Assembly: GCA_934358495.1 (NCBI GenBank)
Contig: CAKRKO010000015.1
Location: 1 to 40,419 of the forward strand
Direction of reading: 5' to 3'
DNA from: an uncultured Eubacterium sp.
GTDB lineage: Bacteria; Bacillota; Clostridia; Lachnospirales; Lachnospiraceae
Length of the DNA: 40,419 bases
In this document: piece after piece, positions 24,407 through 32,871 of the stretch
How the letters are laid out: the number at the start of each line of letters is the position of its first letter
Position numbering within the stretch: position 1 is the stretch's first letter
Position numbers and translations under genes: made by a program
The notes under the pieces: model-generated
What the model was told of the DNA's origin: nothing
Databases searched by the model: none
The model's input: only the letters and a program-made list of their open reading frames with translations

Positions 24407-24847
24407 ATGGGACGCGGATTTAAAGGCGAATACAATCATACCGTAGATGCCAAGGGCAGACTGATTGTGCCGGCAAAATTCCGTGAATCACTGGGAGAGA
24501 TATTCGTAGTCACCAAAGGGCTGGATGGCTGCCTTTTTGTATATCCGAACGAAGAGTGGGAGAACATCGAAAATAAATTCCGTGAATTACCGTTGACCAC
24601 AAAAGATGCACGTAAGTTTTCACGTTTCTTCTTTGCGGGAGCTGCTGACTGTGAAGTGGACAAGCAGGGAAGAATCCTGATTCCGTCTGTATTGCGCGAG
24701 TTTGCAGGAATCGGAAAAGAAGCAGTGTTGGTTGGTGTTCTGAACCGTGTGGAAATCTGGAGTAAGGAACGCTGGCTGGGTGAGAATGAATATGAAGATA
24801 TGGACGAAGTTGCTGAACATATGGCAGAACTTGGTCTGGGAATATAA
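24407..24847 (+). CDS. mraZ: Transcriptional regulator MraZ
   Basis: A 146-residue DNA-binding protein with two SpoVT/AbrB-like halves; the two signature motifs are DAKGRLIVP (about 14-22) and DKQGRILIP (about 86-94). MraZ forms a ring and regulates the division and cell wall cluster from repeats ahead of its own gene, which are present at 24303-24348. The start at 24407 has AAGGAAGG (24391-24398) 8 nt upstream; GTG at 24398 is in frame but overlaps it. It is the first gene of the mraZ-to-ftsZ run and rsmH follows after 26 nt. Confidence 0.95.
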   Translation: MGRGFKGEYNHTVDAKGRLIVPAKFRESLGEIFVVTKGLDGCLFVYPNEEWENIENKFRELPLTTKDARKFSRFFFAGAADCEVDKQGRILIPSVLREFAGIGKEAVLVGVLNRVEIWSKERWLGENEYEDMDEVAEHMAELGLGI

Positions 24848-24873
24848 CCGAACTGACAGGAGGCAGGCGAAAT

Positions 24874-25812
24874 ATGGACTTTTCGCATATATCAGTATTG
24901 CTGGATGAAACCGTCAGCAATCTGATCACTGATCCGGATGGCATCTATGTGGATGGCACGCTGGGCGGGGCAGGTCACAGTTATGAGATCTGCAACAGAA
25001 TTTCAGAAAAAGGAAGGCTTATCGGAATTGATCAGGATGCAGATGCGATTGCAGCTGCGACGAAACGATTAGAACCATTCCGGGATAAAGTAACAATCAT
25101 TCGCAGTAATTACTGTGAGATGACGGCGCGTTTGCGTGAGATAGGCATTGAACAGGTGGACGGCATTATGCTGGATCTTGGTGTTTCTTCTTATCAACTG
25201 GACGAACCGGCCAGGGGATTTACCTACAAAGAAGAAAATGCTCCGCTGGACATGAGAATGGATCAACGTCAGAGCCTGACCGCGAAGGATATCCTGGCAG
25301 AATACAGCGAACAGGAACTTTATCGTATGATCCGTGATTACGGAGAAGATAAATTTGCAAAAAATATTGCAAAACATATCGTACAGGCCAGAGAAAAGGC
25401 TCCGATTGAGACAACCGGGCAGCTGAATGAGATTATTCGTGCGGCGATTCCGGCAAAGATTCGTGCAACCGGTGGCCATCCGGCGAAACGTACATATCAG
25501 GCCATTCGTATTGAATTGAATCATGAACTTGATGTGCTGGAAAATTCTCTGGATGAGATGATTCGTATGCTGAAACCGGGAGGGCGTCTGTGTATTATCA
25601 CATTCCATTCCCTGGAAGATCGCATTGTCAAGACGAATTTTAAAAGAAATGAAAACCCATGTACCTGCCCGCCAAACTTTCCGGTGTGTGTATGTGGAAA
25701 AAAATCATTGGGGAAAACCATTACAAGAAAGCCGATTCTTCCGTCGGAAGAAGAGCTGAAACACAATAAACGTTCAAAAAGCGCAAAATTGCGTGTGTTT
25801 GAGCGAAGATAA
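24874..25812 (+). CDS. rsmH: 16S rRNA (cytosine-1402-N4)-methyltransferase
   Basis: A 312-residue SAM-dependent enzyme that methylates N4 of C1402 in 16S rRNA, tuning the decoding site. SAM-binding motif DGTLGGAGHS lies near residue 28; MLDLGVSSYQLD near 100 and GGHPAKRTYQAIRIELN near 200 are diagnostic, as is the end stretch SKSAKLRVFER. AGGAGG (24858-24863) precedes the start. The second position of the division cluster is its usual place in Firmicutes. Length and motifs are complete. Confidence 0.95.
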   Translation: MDFSHISVLLDETVSNLITDPDGIYVDGTLGGAGHSYEICNRISEKGRLIGIDQDADAIAAATKRLEPFRDKVTIIRSNYCEMTARLREIGIEQVDGIMLDLGVSSYQLDEPARGFTYKEENAPLDMRMDQRQSLTAKDILAEYSEQELYRMIRDYGEDKFAKNIAKHIVQAREKAPIETTGQLNEIIRAAIPAKIRATGGHPAKRTYQAIRIELNHELDVLENSLDEMIRMLKPGGRLCIITFHSLEDRIVKTNFKRNENPCTCPPNFPVCVCGKKSLGKTITRKPILPSEEELKHNKRSKSAKLRVFERR

Positions 25813-25853
25813 AGACAACTTATATTTATAAAATTTAGAAGGTGTATAGGAAA

Positions 25854-26345
25854 ATGGAAAGTAGAGACAGACGATATCGACACAATGCATATATTGAAGG
25901 AAACGTAGTCAGACAACGGGAACTGGCACCTGCAAGAAGAGAGCAGCAGGTAGAAAAAAGCCGTGAGGAACTGCGCAGAGAACGGATCAGAAGAAATGCG
26001 GCAAAGCAGAATCAGCAGAGAGCAATGGCGATGGATCGCCGTTATGTGGCATTCTTGGTTACGGCAACAGCAGTCTGTTTTATCGTATGTGCAGTATTTA
26101 TCCATCTGCAGTCTGATGTGACAACGAGACTGGCAAATATCGCATCCATCGAAAGTCAGATTGCAGAGCAGAAAGCAGACAATGTGGCTGCTGAAAAGAG
26201 ACTGGAGACAACCATGAATCTTGATCAGGTGCGTGAAGCAGCAAAAGGTCTTGGTATGGTGACACCGGGGAGTGAGCAGGTTCGTTATTATTCTGTAGAA
26301 AATAGTGATTACATGAACCAGTATGGGGAAATTCCATCCAATTAA
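25854..26345 (+). CDS. ftsL: Cell division protein FtsL
   Basis: A 163-residue single-pass protein: a long basic cytoplasmic N terminus (about 1-60, rich in Arg and Gln), a membrane helix (about 64-82), then a short extracellular coiled coil with an Asn-Val-Ala-Ala-Glu-Lys-Arg-Leu pattern. FtsL is poorly conserved; the call rests on this topology and its place between rsmH and the PBP genes. FtsL bridges FtsQ/DivIB and DivIC to the septal transpeptidase. The start at 25854 uses AGAAGGTG (25837-25844); GTG at 25842 is also in frame. The basic N terminus is longer than in Bacillus. Confidence 0.8.
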   Translation: MESRDRRYRHNAYIEGNVVRQRELAPARREQQVEKSREELRRERIRRNAAKQNQQRAMAMDRRYVAFLVTATAVCFIVCAVFIHLQSDVTTRLANIASIESQIAEQKADNVAAEKRLETTMNLDQVREAAKGLGMVTPGSEQVRYYSVENSDYMNQYGEIPSN

Positions 26346-26363
26346 TTCTGTGGAGGAGAGCGA

Positions 26364-28451
26364 ATGAGACCCAGAAGACGAAGAAAAAAAGAAAAGAGCT
26401 ATAAATTTCTCACCAGAATGAAGGCAAAGATGCTGCTCATCTTCATTGCCATTGCAGGTGTTCTCATCTGCCTGGTGGGACGTTTGGCGTATATTGAATT
26501 AAAAAGCGGTGATAAGTATGCAAAGATTGTGCTGAACCAGCAGGAATACAGCAGCAAGACCATACCATTCCGCAGGGGTGACATTGTAGATAGAAAGGGG
26601 ACCGTTCTTGCAACGAGTACAGATGTTTACAATGTCATTTTAGATTGCAGTGTTCTGACATCCAAGGAGGCATATTTAGAACCAACACTGTCTGCATTAA
26701 ATCAGTGTTTTGGACTGGATACTGAAGAACTGCGCAGCTATATCAGTGCAAATCCGAAAAAACGGTATTATGTTCTTGCAAAAAAACTGCCATACGATGA
26801 GATCGCCCAGTTTGAGTCGTTGCAGAATGACAAAAAAACTGGCAAAAATATCAAAGGTGTCTGGTTTGAAAAAGAATATATCAGAAATTACCCATATGAC
26901 TCTCTGTCATGCTCCATTCTTGGATTTACCACATCCGGTAATGAAGGAATCGGCGGGCTGGAGGATTATTATAACAGTACATTAAATGGAATTGACGGGA
27001 AAGAATATGGATATGTAAACTCTGATTCCAATTATGAGATCAAGGTTAAAGATGCGACAGATGGTAGTAACGTGGTATCCACCATTGATGCGAACCTGCA
27101 GTCCATTGTGGAGAGCAAGATTGCGGAATTTAATAATGCCATGAAGGATTCTTCCCATGAAGGCGCCAAAAATATTGGCGTTATCATGATGGATCCGAAC
27201 AACGGGGAAGTGCTGGCTATGGCTACAAACCGTACCTTCAGTTTGCAGAATCCATGGGATGCAGATACAGATAAGTACTTTACTGAAGACGAACGTGCAA
27301 CGATCATTAAACAGGCGGAACGTGTGGAATTGAAGAAATATTACAGTCTGGATGAAATCAATGCAATGACAGATGATCAGTGGAGCGCAGCTCTGAACGA
27401 GCATTACAGTGAAGAACAGTTGGAACAGATCCACCATCTGGCATTGCTGAACCAGGTATGGAATAATTTCTGCGTGTCATCTACTTACGAGCCAGGATCT
27501 ACCGCAAAACCATTTACCGTTGCGACCGGGCTTGACAGTGGTACACTGACAGGAAACGAGACTTTCTACTGTGATGGTGGAGAGAGCATTTCCGGTCATC
27601 ATATCAGCTGTATCAAAAAGGCCGGACATGGTATGGAGACAGTTCAGCAGGCACTGGAAAATTCCTGTAACGATGCCCTGATGCAGATGTCCTACCTCAT
27701 CGGACCTGCAAATTTCAGCCGGTATCAGCAGATTTTTAATTTTGGATTAAAGACAAACATCGATTTGCCGGGTGAGGCAAGAACCGATTCTCTGATTTAT
27801 TCAGAAGATCAGTTAAGTACCATTAACCTTGCAACCAACTCTTTTGGACAGAGTTATAACGTGACGATGATACAGATGATTGCAGGATATTGTTCCCTGA
27901 TCAACGGAGGTAAATATTATCAGCCACATATGGTATGTAAGATTGAGGATTCTAATGGAAATACAGTACAGAACATCGAACCGACGCTAATGAAAGAAAC
28001 TATTTCCGAGGAAACTTCAGCAACGATTCGTCAGTATTTGCAGGGCGTTGTGGTAAATGGTTCCGGTAAAAAAGCAAAAGTAGACGGCTATTCCATGGGT
28101 GGAAAAACCGGTACGGCACAGAAACTGCCACGTTCTGCCAGAAAATATCTGGTATCCTTTATTGGATCGGTACCTGCAGATAATCCGCAGGTTGCGATAT
28201 ATGTAGTAGTAGATGAGGCAAACTCAGCCGATCAGGCGCACAGCTATTATGCACAGAGTATTGCCCGAGAAATTTTAAAAGAAGCACTTCCATATATGGG
28301 AATTTATCCGGATGAGGAAAAAACCGGCGTAAATGAAGGTATTGGAATCACCGGTGAAGGTACACCGGTAGAGACAACGACCGAGTCCATGGATAGTGAG
28401 GTGCCGACTCAGGCTCCGCAGAGTACAGAGGACAGTACCAGCGGTCAGTAA
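26364..28451 (+). CDS. ftsI: Class B penicillin-binding protein (FtsI/PBP2B-like)
   Basis: A 695-residue septal peptidoglycan transpeptidase, anchored by one helix (about 21-44) with the enzyme outside. The dimerisation domain opens with RRGDIVDRKGTVLA. Catalytic motifs are complete: Ser379 in STAK, Ser434-Cys-Asn, and Lys581-Thr-Gly. Before STAK there is an acidic helical insertion of about 70 residues (roughly 304-372) that is much shorter in the next PBP. The C-terminal tail is Thr/Ser/Glu-rich and has no PASTA domain. GGAGGAG lies just upstream. It follows ftsL directly, the usual position of the division transpeptidase. Confidence 0.9.
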   Translation: MRPRRRRKKEKSYKFLTRMKAKMLLIFIAIAGVLICLVGRLAYIELKSGDKYAKIVLNQQEYSSKTIPFRRGDIVDRKGTVLATSTDVYNVILDCSVLTSKEAYLEPTLSALNQCFGLDTEELRSYISANPKKRYYVLAKKLPYDEIAQFESLQNDKKTGKNIKGVWFEKEYIRNYPYDSLSCSILGFTTSGNEGIGGLEDYYNSTLNGIDGKEYGYVNSDSNYEIKVKDATDGSNVVSTIDANLQSIVESKIAEFNNAMKDSSHEGAKNIGVIMMDPNNGEVLAMATNRTFSLQNPWDADTDKYFTEDERATIIKQAERVELKKYYSLDEINAMTDDQWSAALNEHYSEEQLEQIHHLALLNQVWNNFCVSSTYEPGSTAKPFTVATGLDSGTLTGNETFYCDGGESISGHHISCIKKAGHGMETVQQALENSCNDALMQMSYLIGPANFSRYQQIFNFGLKTNIDLPGEARTDSLIYSEDQLSTINLATNSFGQSYNVTMIQMIAGYCSLINGGKYYQPHMVCKIEDSNGNTVQNIEPTLMKETISEETSATIRQYLQGVVVNGSGKKAKVDGYSMGGKTGTAQKLPRSARKYLVSFIGSVPADNPQVAIYVVVDEANSADQAHSYYAQSIAREILKEALPYMGIYPDEEKTGVNEGIGITGEGTPVETTTESMDSEVPTQAPQSTEDSTSGQ

Positions 28452-28521
28452 GGTGTTTTACCGGGCATAAGGAGCAAATATCAGGAATATCCTGTAAGAA
28501 AGGGATGTTCTGAGGCTTTTT

Positions 28522-30273
28522 ATGCAGCATTTAAAGACATTTCAGAAAAAGAAGATCGTGGCACTGATGCTGATCATTGTGACGGCAATGTGCGCACAAT
28601 TTGGGCGGCTGGTCTATCTCATGGTATTTCAATCGGAGTATTATGAGGAAAAAGCACAGAATCTGCACGAACGGGAACGCAGTATCAAAGCAGCCCGTGG
28701 AAAAATCATAGACCGAAATGGTATTGTGCTGGCAGATAATCAGTCCGTCTGTACCATATCTGTGATCCATAGTCAGCTGACCGATCCGGAGCAGGTAATC
28801 CGGGTATTGTGTAAGGAACTGGAGCTGCCGGAGGAAACCGTGCGAAAGCGTGTGGAAAAGGTCAGCTCCATAGAAAGAGTCTGTTCCAACGTGTCAAAAG
28901 AGACAGGGGATAAGATCTTGTCCTGCCACCTGGATGGCGTAAAAGTAGATGCTGACTACCGCAGATATTATCCCTATGATACGCTGGCTTCAAAAGTTAT
29001 TGGTTTTACCGGTGGAGATAATCAGGGAATTGTCGGACTGGAAGTAAAATATGAGGAATGGCTGGCGGGGACAGATGGAAAGATCCTGACGCAGACAAAT
29101 GCTTTTGGTGAAGAACTGGAGGCGGAAGGTGAGCGCAGGATAGAGCCTGCAGTAGGCAATCAGCTCACCATCAGTCTGGATTATAATCTTCAGAATTATT
29201 GTGAGCAGGCAGCACAGAAGGTGATGAAGGAAAAATCCGCGGATGGTGTATCTGTGATTCTGATGAATCCGCAAAATGGAGAAATACTGTCCATGGTCAG
29301 TGAACCGGAGTACAATCTCAATGATCCTTTTACCCTGAATGTGGAAACAACTGTTTCTGAGGAAGAAAAACAGGATCTTCTGAACCAGATGTGGAGAAAT
29401 GCGTGTATCAATGATACTTACGAACCTGGATCCACTTTCAAGATCATTACCACAGCTGCGGCACTGGAACAGCATGTGGTGACAGTGGATGATTCTTTTT
29501 ACTGTCCCGGATACAAAATCGTAGAGGATCGCAAAATCCGATGTCATAAAACAACAGGACATGGGGCAGAAACCTTTACGCAGGGAATTATGAATTCCTG
29601 TAACCCGGTATTTATTGAACTGGGACTGCGGCTTGGCGCAGACAATTTTTATCATTACTTTGAGCAGTTCGGGCTGCTTGACAAAACCGGAATCGATCTA
29701 CCGGGAGAGGCAGCAACGATTATGCATAAAAAAAACAAGATAGGACAGGTGGAACTGGCAACAATCTCCTTTGGACAGTCTTTTCAGATCACCCCGATCC
29801 GGCTGATCACGACAGTATCGTCTCTGATCAACGGTGGAACCCGTGTGGTACCGCACTTTGGAGTGTCGGTACAGAATGCAAAAGGAGAGACGATCCACAC
29901 CTTTACCTATGATACAACAGAGGGGATGGTGAATGAAGGAACGTCTGAAACACTTTGTTCTCTTTTGGAGAAGGTGGTTTCAGAAGGAACCGGAAAAAAA
30001 GCAGCAGTGGAAGGTTTTCCCATTGCGGGAAAGACGGCGACGTCACAGACATTTCCGAGAAGTGAGCACAAATATATTGCTTCTTTTCTTGGGTTTGCAC
30101 CGGCGGATGATCCACAGGTGATCGGTCTGATCGTGATTGATGATCCACAGGGTATTTATTACGGTGGAACGGTGGCGGCACCGGTGATGAAAGAGATTTT
30201 TGAAAATGCACTTCCGTATCTTGGAATAGAAAAGATAGAAAATGTGCTGACAGAGGACTCCGCCCAGGAGTGA
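28522..30273 (+). CDS. Second class B penicillin-binding protein (SpoVD/FtsI-like)
   Basis: A 583-residue paralogue of the preceding protein: membrane helix (about 11-33), dimerisation domain from ARGKIIDRNGIVLA, and transpeptidase domain. The active serine is Ser304 in STFK and the second motif is Ser359-Cys-Asn. The third motif reads Lys504-Thr-Ala instead of Lys-Thr-Gly. It has no PASTA domain. The ribosome binding site is weak. In Clostridia the second PBP of this cluster can be the spore cortex enzyme SpoVD; the cluster's continuation into sigE makes that attractive, but FtsI-like and SpoVD-like forms cannot be told apart here. Confidence 0.85.
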   Translation: MQHLKTFQKKKIVALMLIIVTAMCAQFGRLVYLMVFQSEYYEEKAQNLHERERSIKAARGKIIDRNGIVLADNQSVCTISVIHSQLTDPEQVIRVLCKELELPEETVRKRVEKVSSIERVCSNVSKETGDKILSCHLDGVKVDADYRRYYPYDTLASKVIGFTGGDNQGIVGLEVKYEEWLAGTDGKILTQTNAFGEELEAEGERRIEPAVGNQLTISLDYNLQNYCEQAAQKVMKEKSADGVSVILMNPQNGEILSMVSEPEYNLNDPFTLNVETTVSEEEKQDLLNQMWRNACINDTYEPGSTFKIITTAAALEQHVVTVDDSFYCPGYKIVEDRKIRCHKTTGHGAETFTQGIMNSCNPVFIELGLRLGADNFYHYFEQFGLLDKTGIDLPGEAATIMHKKNKIGQVELATISFGQSFQITPIRLITTVSSLINGGTRVVPHFGVSVQNAKGETIHTFTYDTTEGMVNEGTSETLCSLLEKVVSEGTGKKAAVEGFPIAGKTATSQTFPRSEHKYIASFLGFAPADDPQVIGLIVIDDPQGIYYGGTVAAPVMKEIFENALPYLGIEKIENVLTEDSAQE

Positions 30274-30293
30274 AAATTGGCAGATATTCAGAG

Positions 30294-30322
30294 TTGCCAA
30301 ATAAATAGAAAAGACGTATGAT
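30294..30322 (+). promoter_or_regulatory. Internal promoter before mraY
   Basis: TTGCCA (30294-30299), 17 nt, TATGAT (30317-30322), both 5 of 6 to consensus. It would let mraY-murD-ftsW-ftsQ be expressed apart from the MraZ-controlled promoter. Confidence 0.6.
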
Positions 30323-30348
30323 ACTACTTAGACTGTAAAAACATACAA

Positions 30349-30368
30349 TCGACATTGGGAGATGTCGA
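30349..30368 (+). other. Inverted repeat before mraY
   Basis: TCGACAT (30349-30355) and ATGTCGA (30362-30368), perfect arms with a 6-nt loop, ending 7 nt before the mraY ribosome binding site. One arm extends to TGTCGAA, a Spo0A-box match. It could be an operator or a leader hairpin. Confidence 0.45.
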
Positions 30369-30387
30369 AGTAAGAAGAGGTGTGAAA

Positions 30388-31341
30388 ATGACATATCAGG
30401 TAATTATTCCGATACTGCTGGCATTTGCAATCACAGCAGTGTTAGGACCGGTCGTAATTCCGTTTTTACGGAAATTGAAAATTGGAAATACAGAGAGAGA
30501 GGAGCTTGAGTCCCATCAGAAGAAAAATGGTACTCCGACCATGGGTGGTATAATGATCCTTATTGCGGTAGTGATCACTTCCCTGTTTTATGTAAAGGGA
30601 TATCCGAAGATCATTCCAGTGCTGTTTGTGACAGTCGGATTTGGAATCATCGGATTCTTAGATGACTATCTGAAAGTTGTACTGCGCAGATCTGACGGAC
30701 TGCTTGCATGGCAGAAAATGCTTTGTGAAATCATTGTAACAGCTGTATTTGCAGTATATCTTGTAAAAAGTGACGTATCACTGTCTATGCTGATTCCATT
30801 CAGCAAAGGACATTATCTGGAACTTGGCTGGCTTGCAGTTCCGATTCTGTTTTTTGCAGTGATCGGTACAGTAAACGGCGTAAACTTTACGGATGGCCTG
30901 GATGGCCTGGCTTCCAGCGTGACAATTCTGGTTGCAACATTCTTTTCCGTGATCGCAGTCGGAACAGGTGCAGGTATTGCACCGGTGACCTGTGCGGTTG
31001 TCGGCGCTTTGCTTGGATTTTTGTTGTTTAACGTATATCCGGCCAGCGTATTTATGGGAGACACCGGTTCTCTCGCTCTGGGCGGTTTTGTAGCAGCAAC
31101 TGCATATATGATGCAGATGCCGATCTTTATCCTGATCGTCGGACTGATCTACTGGATCGAGATTATTTCCGTTATGATTCAGGTCATATATTTTAAGAAA
31201 ACAGGCGGAAAGAGATTTTTCCGTATGGCACCGATCCATCATCATTTTGAACTTGGTGGGTGGTCTGAAACCCGCGTGGTTGCAGTATTTTCAATCGTGA
31301 CAGCAATTCTTTGTCTGATTGCATATATTGGTATTGTATAG
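30388..31341 (+). CDS. mraY: Phospho-N-acetylmuramoyl-pentapeptide-transferase
   Basis: A 317-residue integral membrane enzyme with about ten helices. It moves phospho-MurNAc-pentapeptide onto undecaprenyl phosphate, making lipid I. Diagnostic stretches are GTPTMGGI near residue 51, FGIIGFLDDYLK with the catalytic Asp pair, NGVNFTDGLDGLAS, FMGDTGSLALGG, and MAPIHHHFELGGWSE near the C terminus. The start at 30388 is preceded by AAGAGG (30375-30380); an extension to 30355 would cover the inverted repeat. No murF or murE gene lies beside it. A structured repeat follows in the gap before murD. Confidence 0.95.
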   Translation: MTYQVIIPILLAFAITAVLGPVVIPFLRKLKIGNTEREELESHQKKNGTPTMGGIMILIAVVITSLFYVKGYPKIIPVLFVTVGFGIIGFLDDYLKVVLRRSDGLLAWQKMLCEIIVTAVFAVYLVKSDVSLSMLIPFSKGHYLELGWLAVPILFFAVIGTVNGVNFTDGLDGLASSVTILVATFFSVIAVGTGAGIAPVTCAVVGALLGFLLFNVYPASVFMGDTGSLALGGFVAATAYMMQMPIFILIVGLIYWIEIISVMIQVIYFKKTGGKRFFRMAPIHHHFELGGWSETRVVAVFSIVTAILCLIAYIGIV

Positions 31342-31348
31342 TTGAAAT

Positions 31349-31477
31349 GCACTTTGTGCAAGAGATGCACACTCGCACAAGAAAAAATATTGCTCCGCAA
31401 TCGTGCTCGGCGCGGACAAGAAAGATGTGCTATTGATAACTTTATTTGTGAAAGTGTGTGAAAGCACACTTTCTTGA
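31349..31477 (+). repeat. Structured intergenic repeat, copy 3
   Basis: Hairpin GCAC-TTT-GTGC (31349-31359). Then arms GCAC (31375-31378) and GTGC (31403-31406) enclose the bulge AAGAAAAAAT and hairpin ATTGC-TCC-GCAAT (31389-31401). Then CAAGAAAG-A-TGTGC (31417-31430) pairs over 13 bp with GCACACTTTCTTG (31464-31476). The last arm can instead join a local hairpin GAAAGTGTG/CACACTTTC (31450-31473). It fills the mraY-murD gap within the operon. Confidence 0.6.
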
Positions 31478-31504
31478 GGAAAAATAATCTGGAGGAATGT
31501 GGCA

Positions 31505-32866
31505 ATGGAATTCACAGGGAAAAAAGTACTGGTATTCGGAACCGGTATCAGTGGAGTAGCGGCAGCAAATTTATTGGAAAATGCCGGAGCAAATGTTGTT
31601 TTATTTGATGGAAATGAAAAGCTGGATAAAGCTCATATACTGGAAAACTTTGAGGCAGGAAAGACACCGGAACTATATGTGGGAGAACTCCCGCAGGAAG
31701 TGGAAATAGCACTGGATCTGGTTGTATTAAGTCCTGGTGTACCTGTGGATCTTCCAATCGTGAACCGTCTGAGAGAGGCTGGATTGCCAATCTGGGGCGA
31801 GATTGAACTGGCTTATCGATGTAAAAAGGGTGATGTGCTTGCAATTACCGGTACAAATGGTAAGACTACAACCACTGCACTGCTTGGCGAGATCATGAAG
31901 ACCGCATTTCCGCACGTACATGTAGTAGGAAATATCGGAATTCCATATACCGGTGTAGTTGCAGAAGATACGGATGATACCGTAACGGTTGCAGAGATCA
32001 GTAGTTTTCAGCTGGAAACTATTGACGAGTTCTGTCCGAAAGTGTCTGCCATTTTAAATATCACACCGGATCATCTGAACCGTCATCATACAATGGAAAA
32101 TTACATAGCTGCAAAACTCAGCATTGCGAAAAATCAGGGACCGGAGCAGACTTGTGTATTAAATTATGAAGATGAAGTGCTCAGGGAGCGCGCAAAAGAA
32201 TTATCTGCGCATATTGTATTTTTCAGCAGTCTCAGAACGCTGGAAGAGGGAATTTATCTGGATGGCGATAAGATCATCTATGCTCATGACAGACAAAAAG
32301 AAGAAATATTTTCTACCGATGAACTGAATATCCTTGGTCGCCACAATCATGAAAATGCAATGGCTGCAGCAGCAATGGCCTTAAATTATGGTGTGTCCGT
32401 GGAACATGTCCGTCAGGCACTGCGTACGTTCCAGGCAGTAGAACACAGAATTGAGTATGTAACAGAGAAACGTGGTGTTCGTTTCTACAATGATTCAAAA
32501 GGTACAAATCCAGATGCTGCCATCAAAGGCATTCAGGCAATGGACCGTCCAACCTATCTTATCGGCGGTGGTTATGACAAACAGTCCGAGTATACCGAGT
32601 GGATCAACAGTTTTGATGGAAAAGTAAAGAAACTGGTACTGATTGGTCAGACCAGAGAAAAAATAGCTGCGGCAGCGGATGCCTGTGGATTCCATGATTA
32701 TATGTTTGCAGACAGCCTGCAGGAGGCCGTAGATATCTGTTATGAAAATGCCAAGAACGGAGATGCCGTATTACTTTCACCGGCATGTGCAAGCTGGGGA
32801 ATGTTCCCGAACTATGAGGTTCGTGGAAAAATGTTTAAAGAAATGGTTCATGCTTTAAAGGAGTAA
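31505..32866 (+). CDS. murD: UDP-N-acetylmuramoylalanine--D-glutamate ligase
   Basis: A 453-residue cytoplasmic Mur ligase that adds D-glutamate to UDP-MurNAc-L-Ala with ATP. The N-terminal Rossmann part begins KVLVFGTGISGVAAANLL; the ATP loop is ITGTNGKTTTTALLGEI near residue 113; later motifs are NITPDHLNRH near 190, GRHNHENAMAAAAMA near 278 and YNDSKGTNPDA near 329, and the C-terminal domain ends with SPACASWGMFPNYEVRG. GGAGG (31491-31495) lies 9 nt before the ATG at 31505; GTG at 31499 is in frame but only 3 nt from that site. ftsW follows after 5 nt. Confidence 0.95.
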   Translation: MEFTGKKVLVFGTGISGVAAANLLENAGANVVLFDGNEKLDKAHILENFEAGKTPELYVGELPQEVEIALDLVVLSPGVPVDLPIVNRLREAGLPIWGEIELAYRCKKGDVLAITGTNGKTTTTALLGEIMKTAFPHVHVVGNIGIPYTGVVAEDTDDTVTVAEISSFQLETIDEFCPKVSAILNITPDHLNRHHTMENYIAAKLSIAKNQGPEQTCVLNYEDEVLRERAKELSAHIVFFSSLRTLEEGIYLDGDKIIYAHDRQKEEIFSTDELNILGRHNHENAMAAAAMALNYGVSVEHVRQALRTFQAVEHRIEYVTEKRGVRFYNDSKGTNPDAAIKGIQAMDRPTYLIGGGYDKQSEYTEWINSFDGKVKKLVLIGQTREKIAAAADACGFHDYMFADSLQEAVDICYENAKNGDAVLLSPACASWGMFPNYEVRGKMFKEMVHALKE

Positions 32867-32871
32867 TTTAA

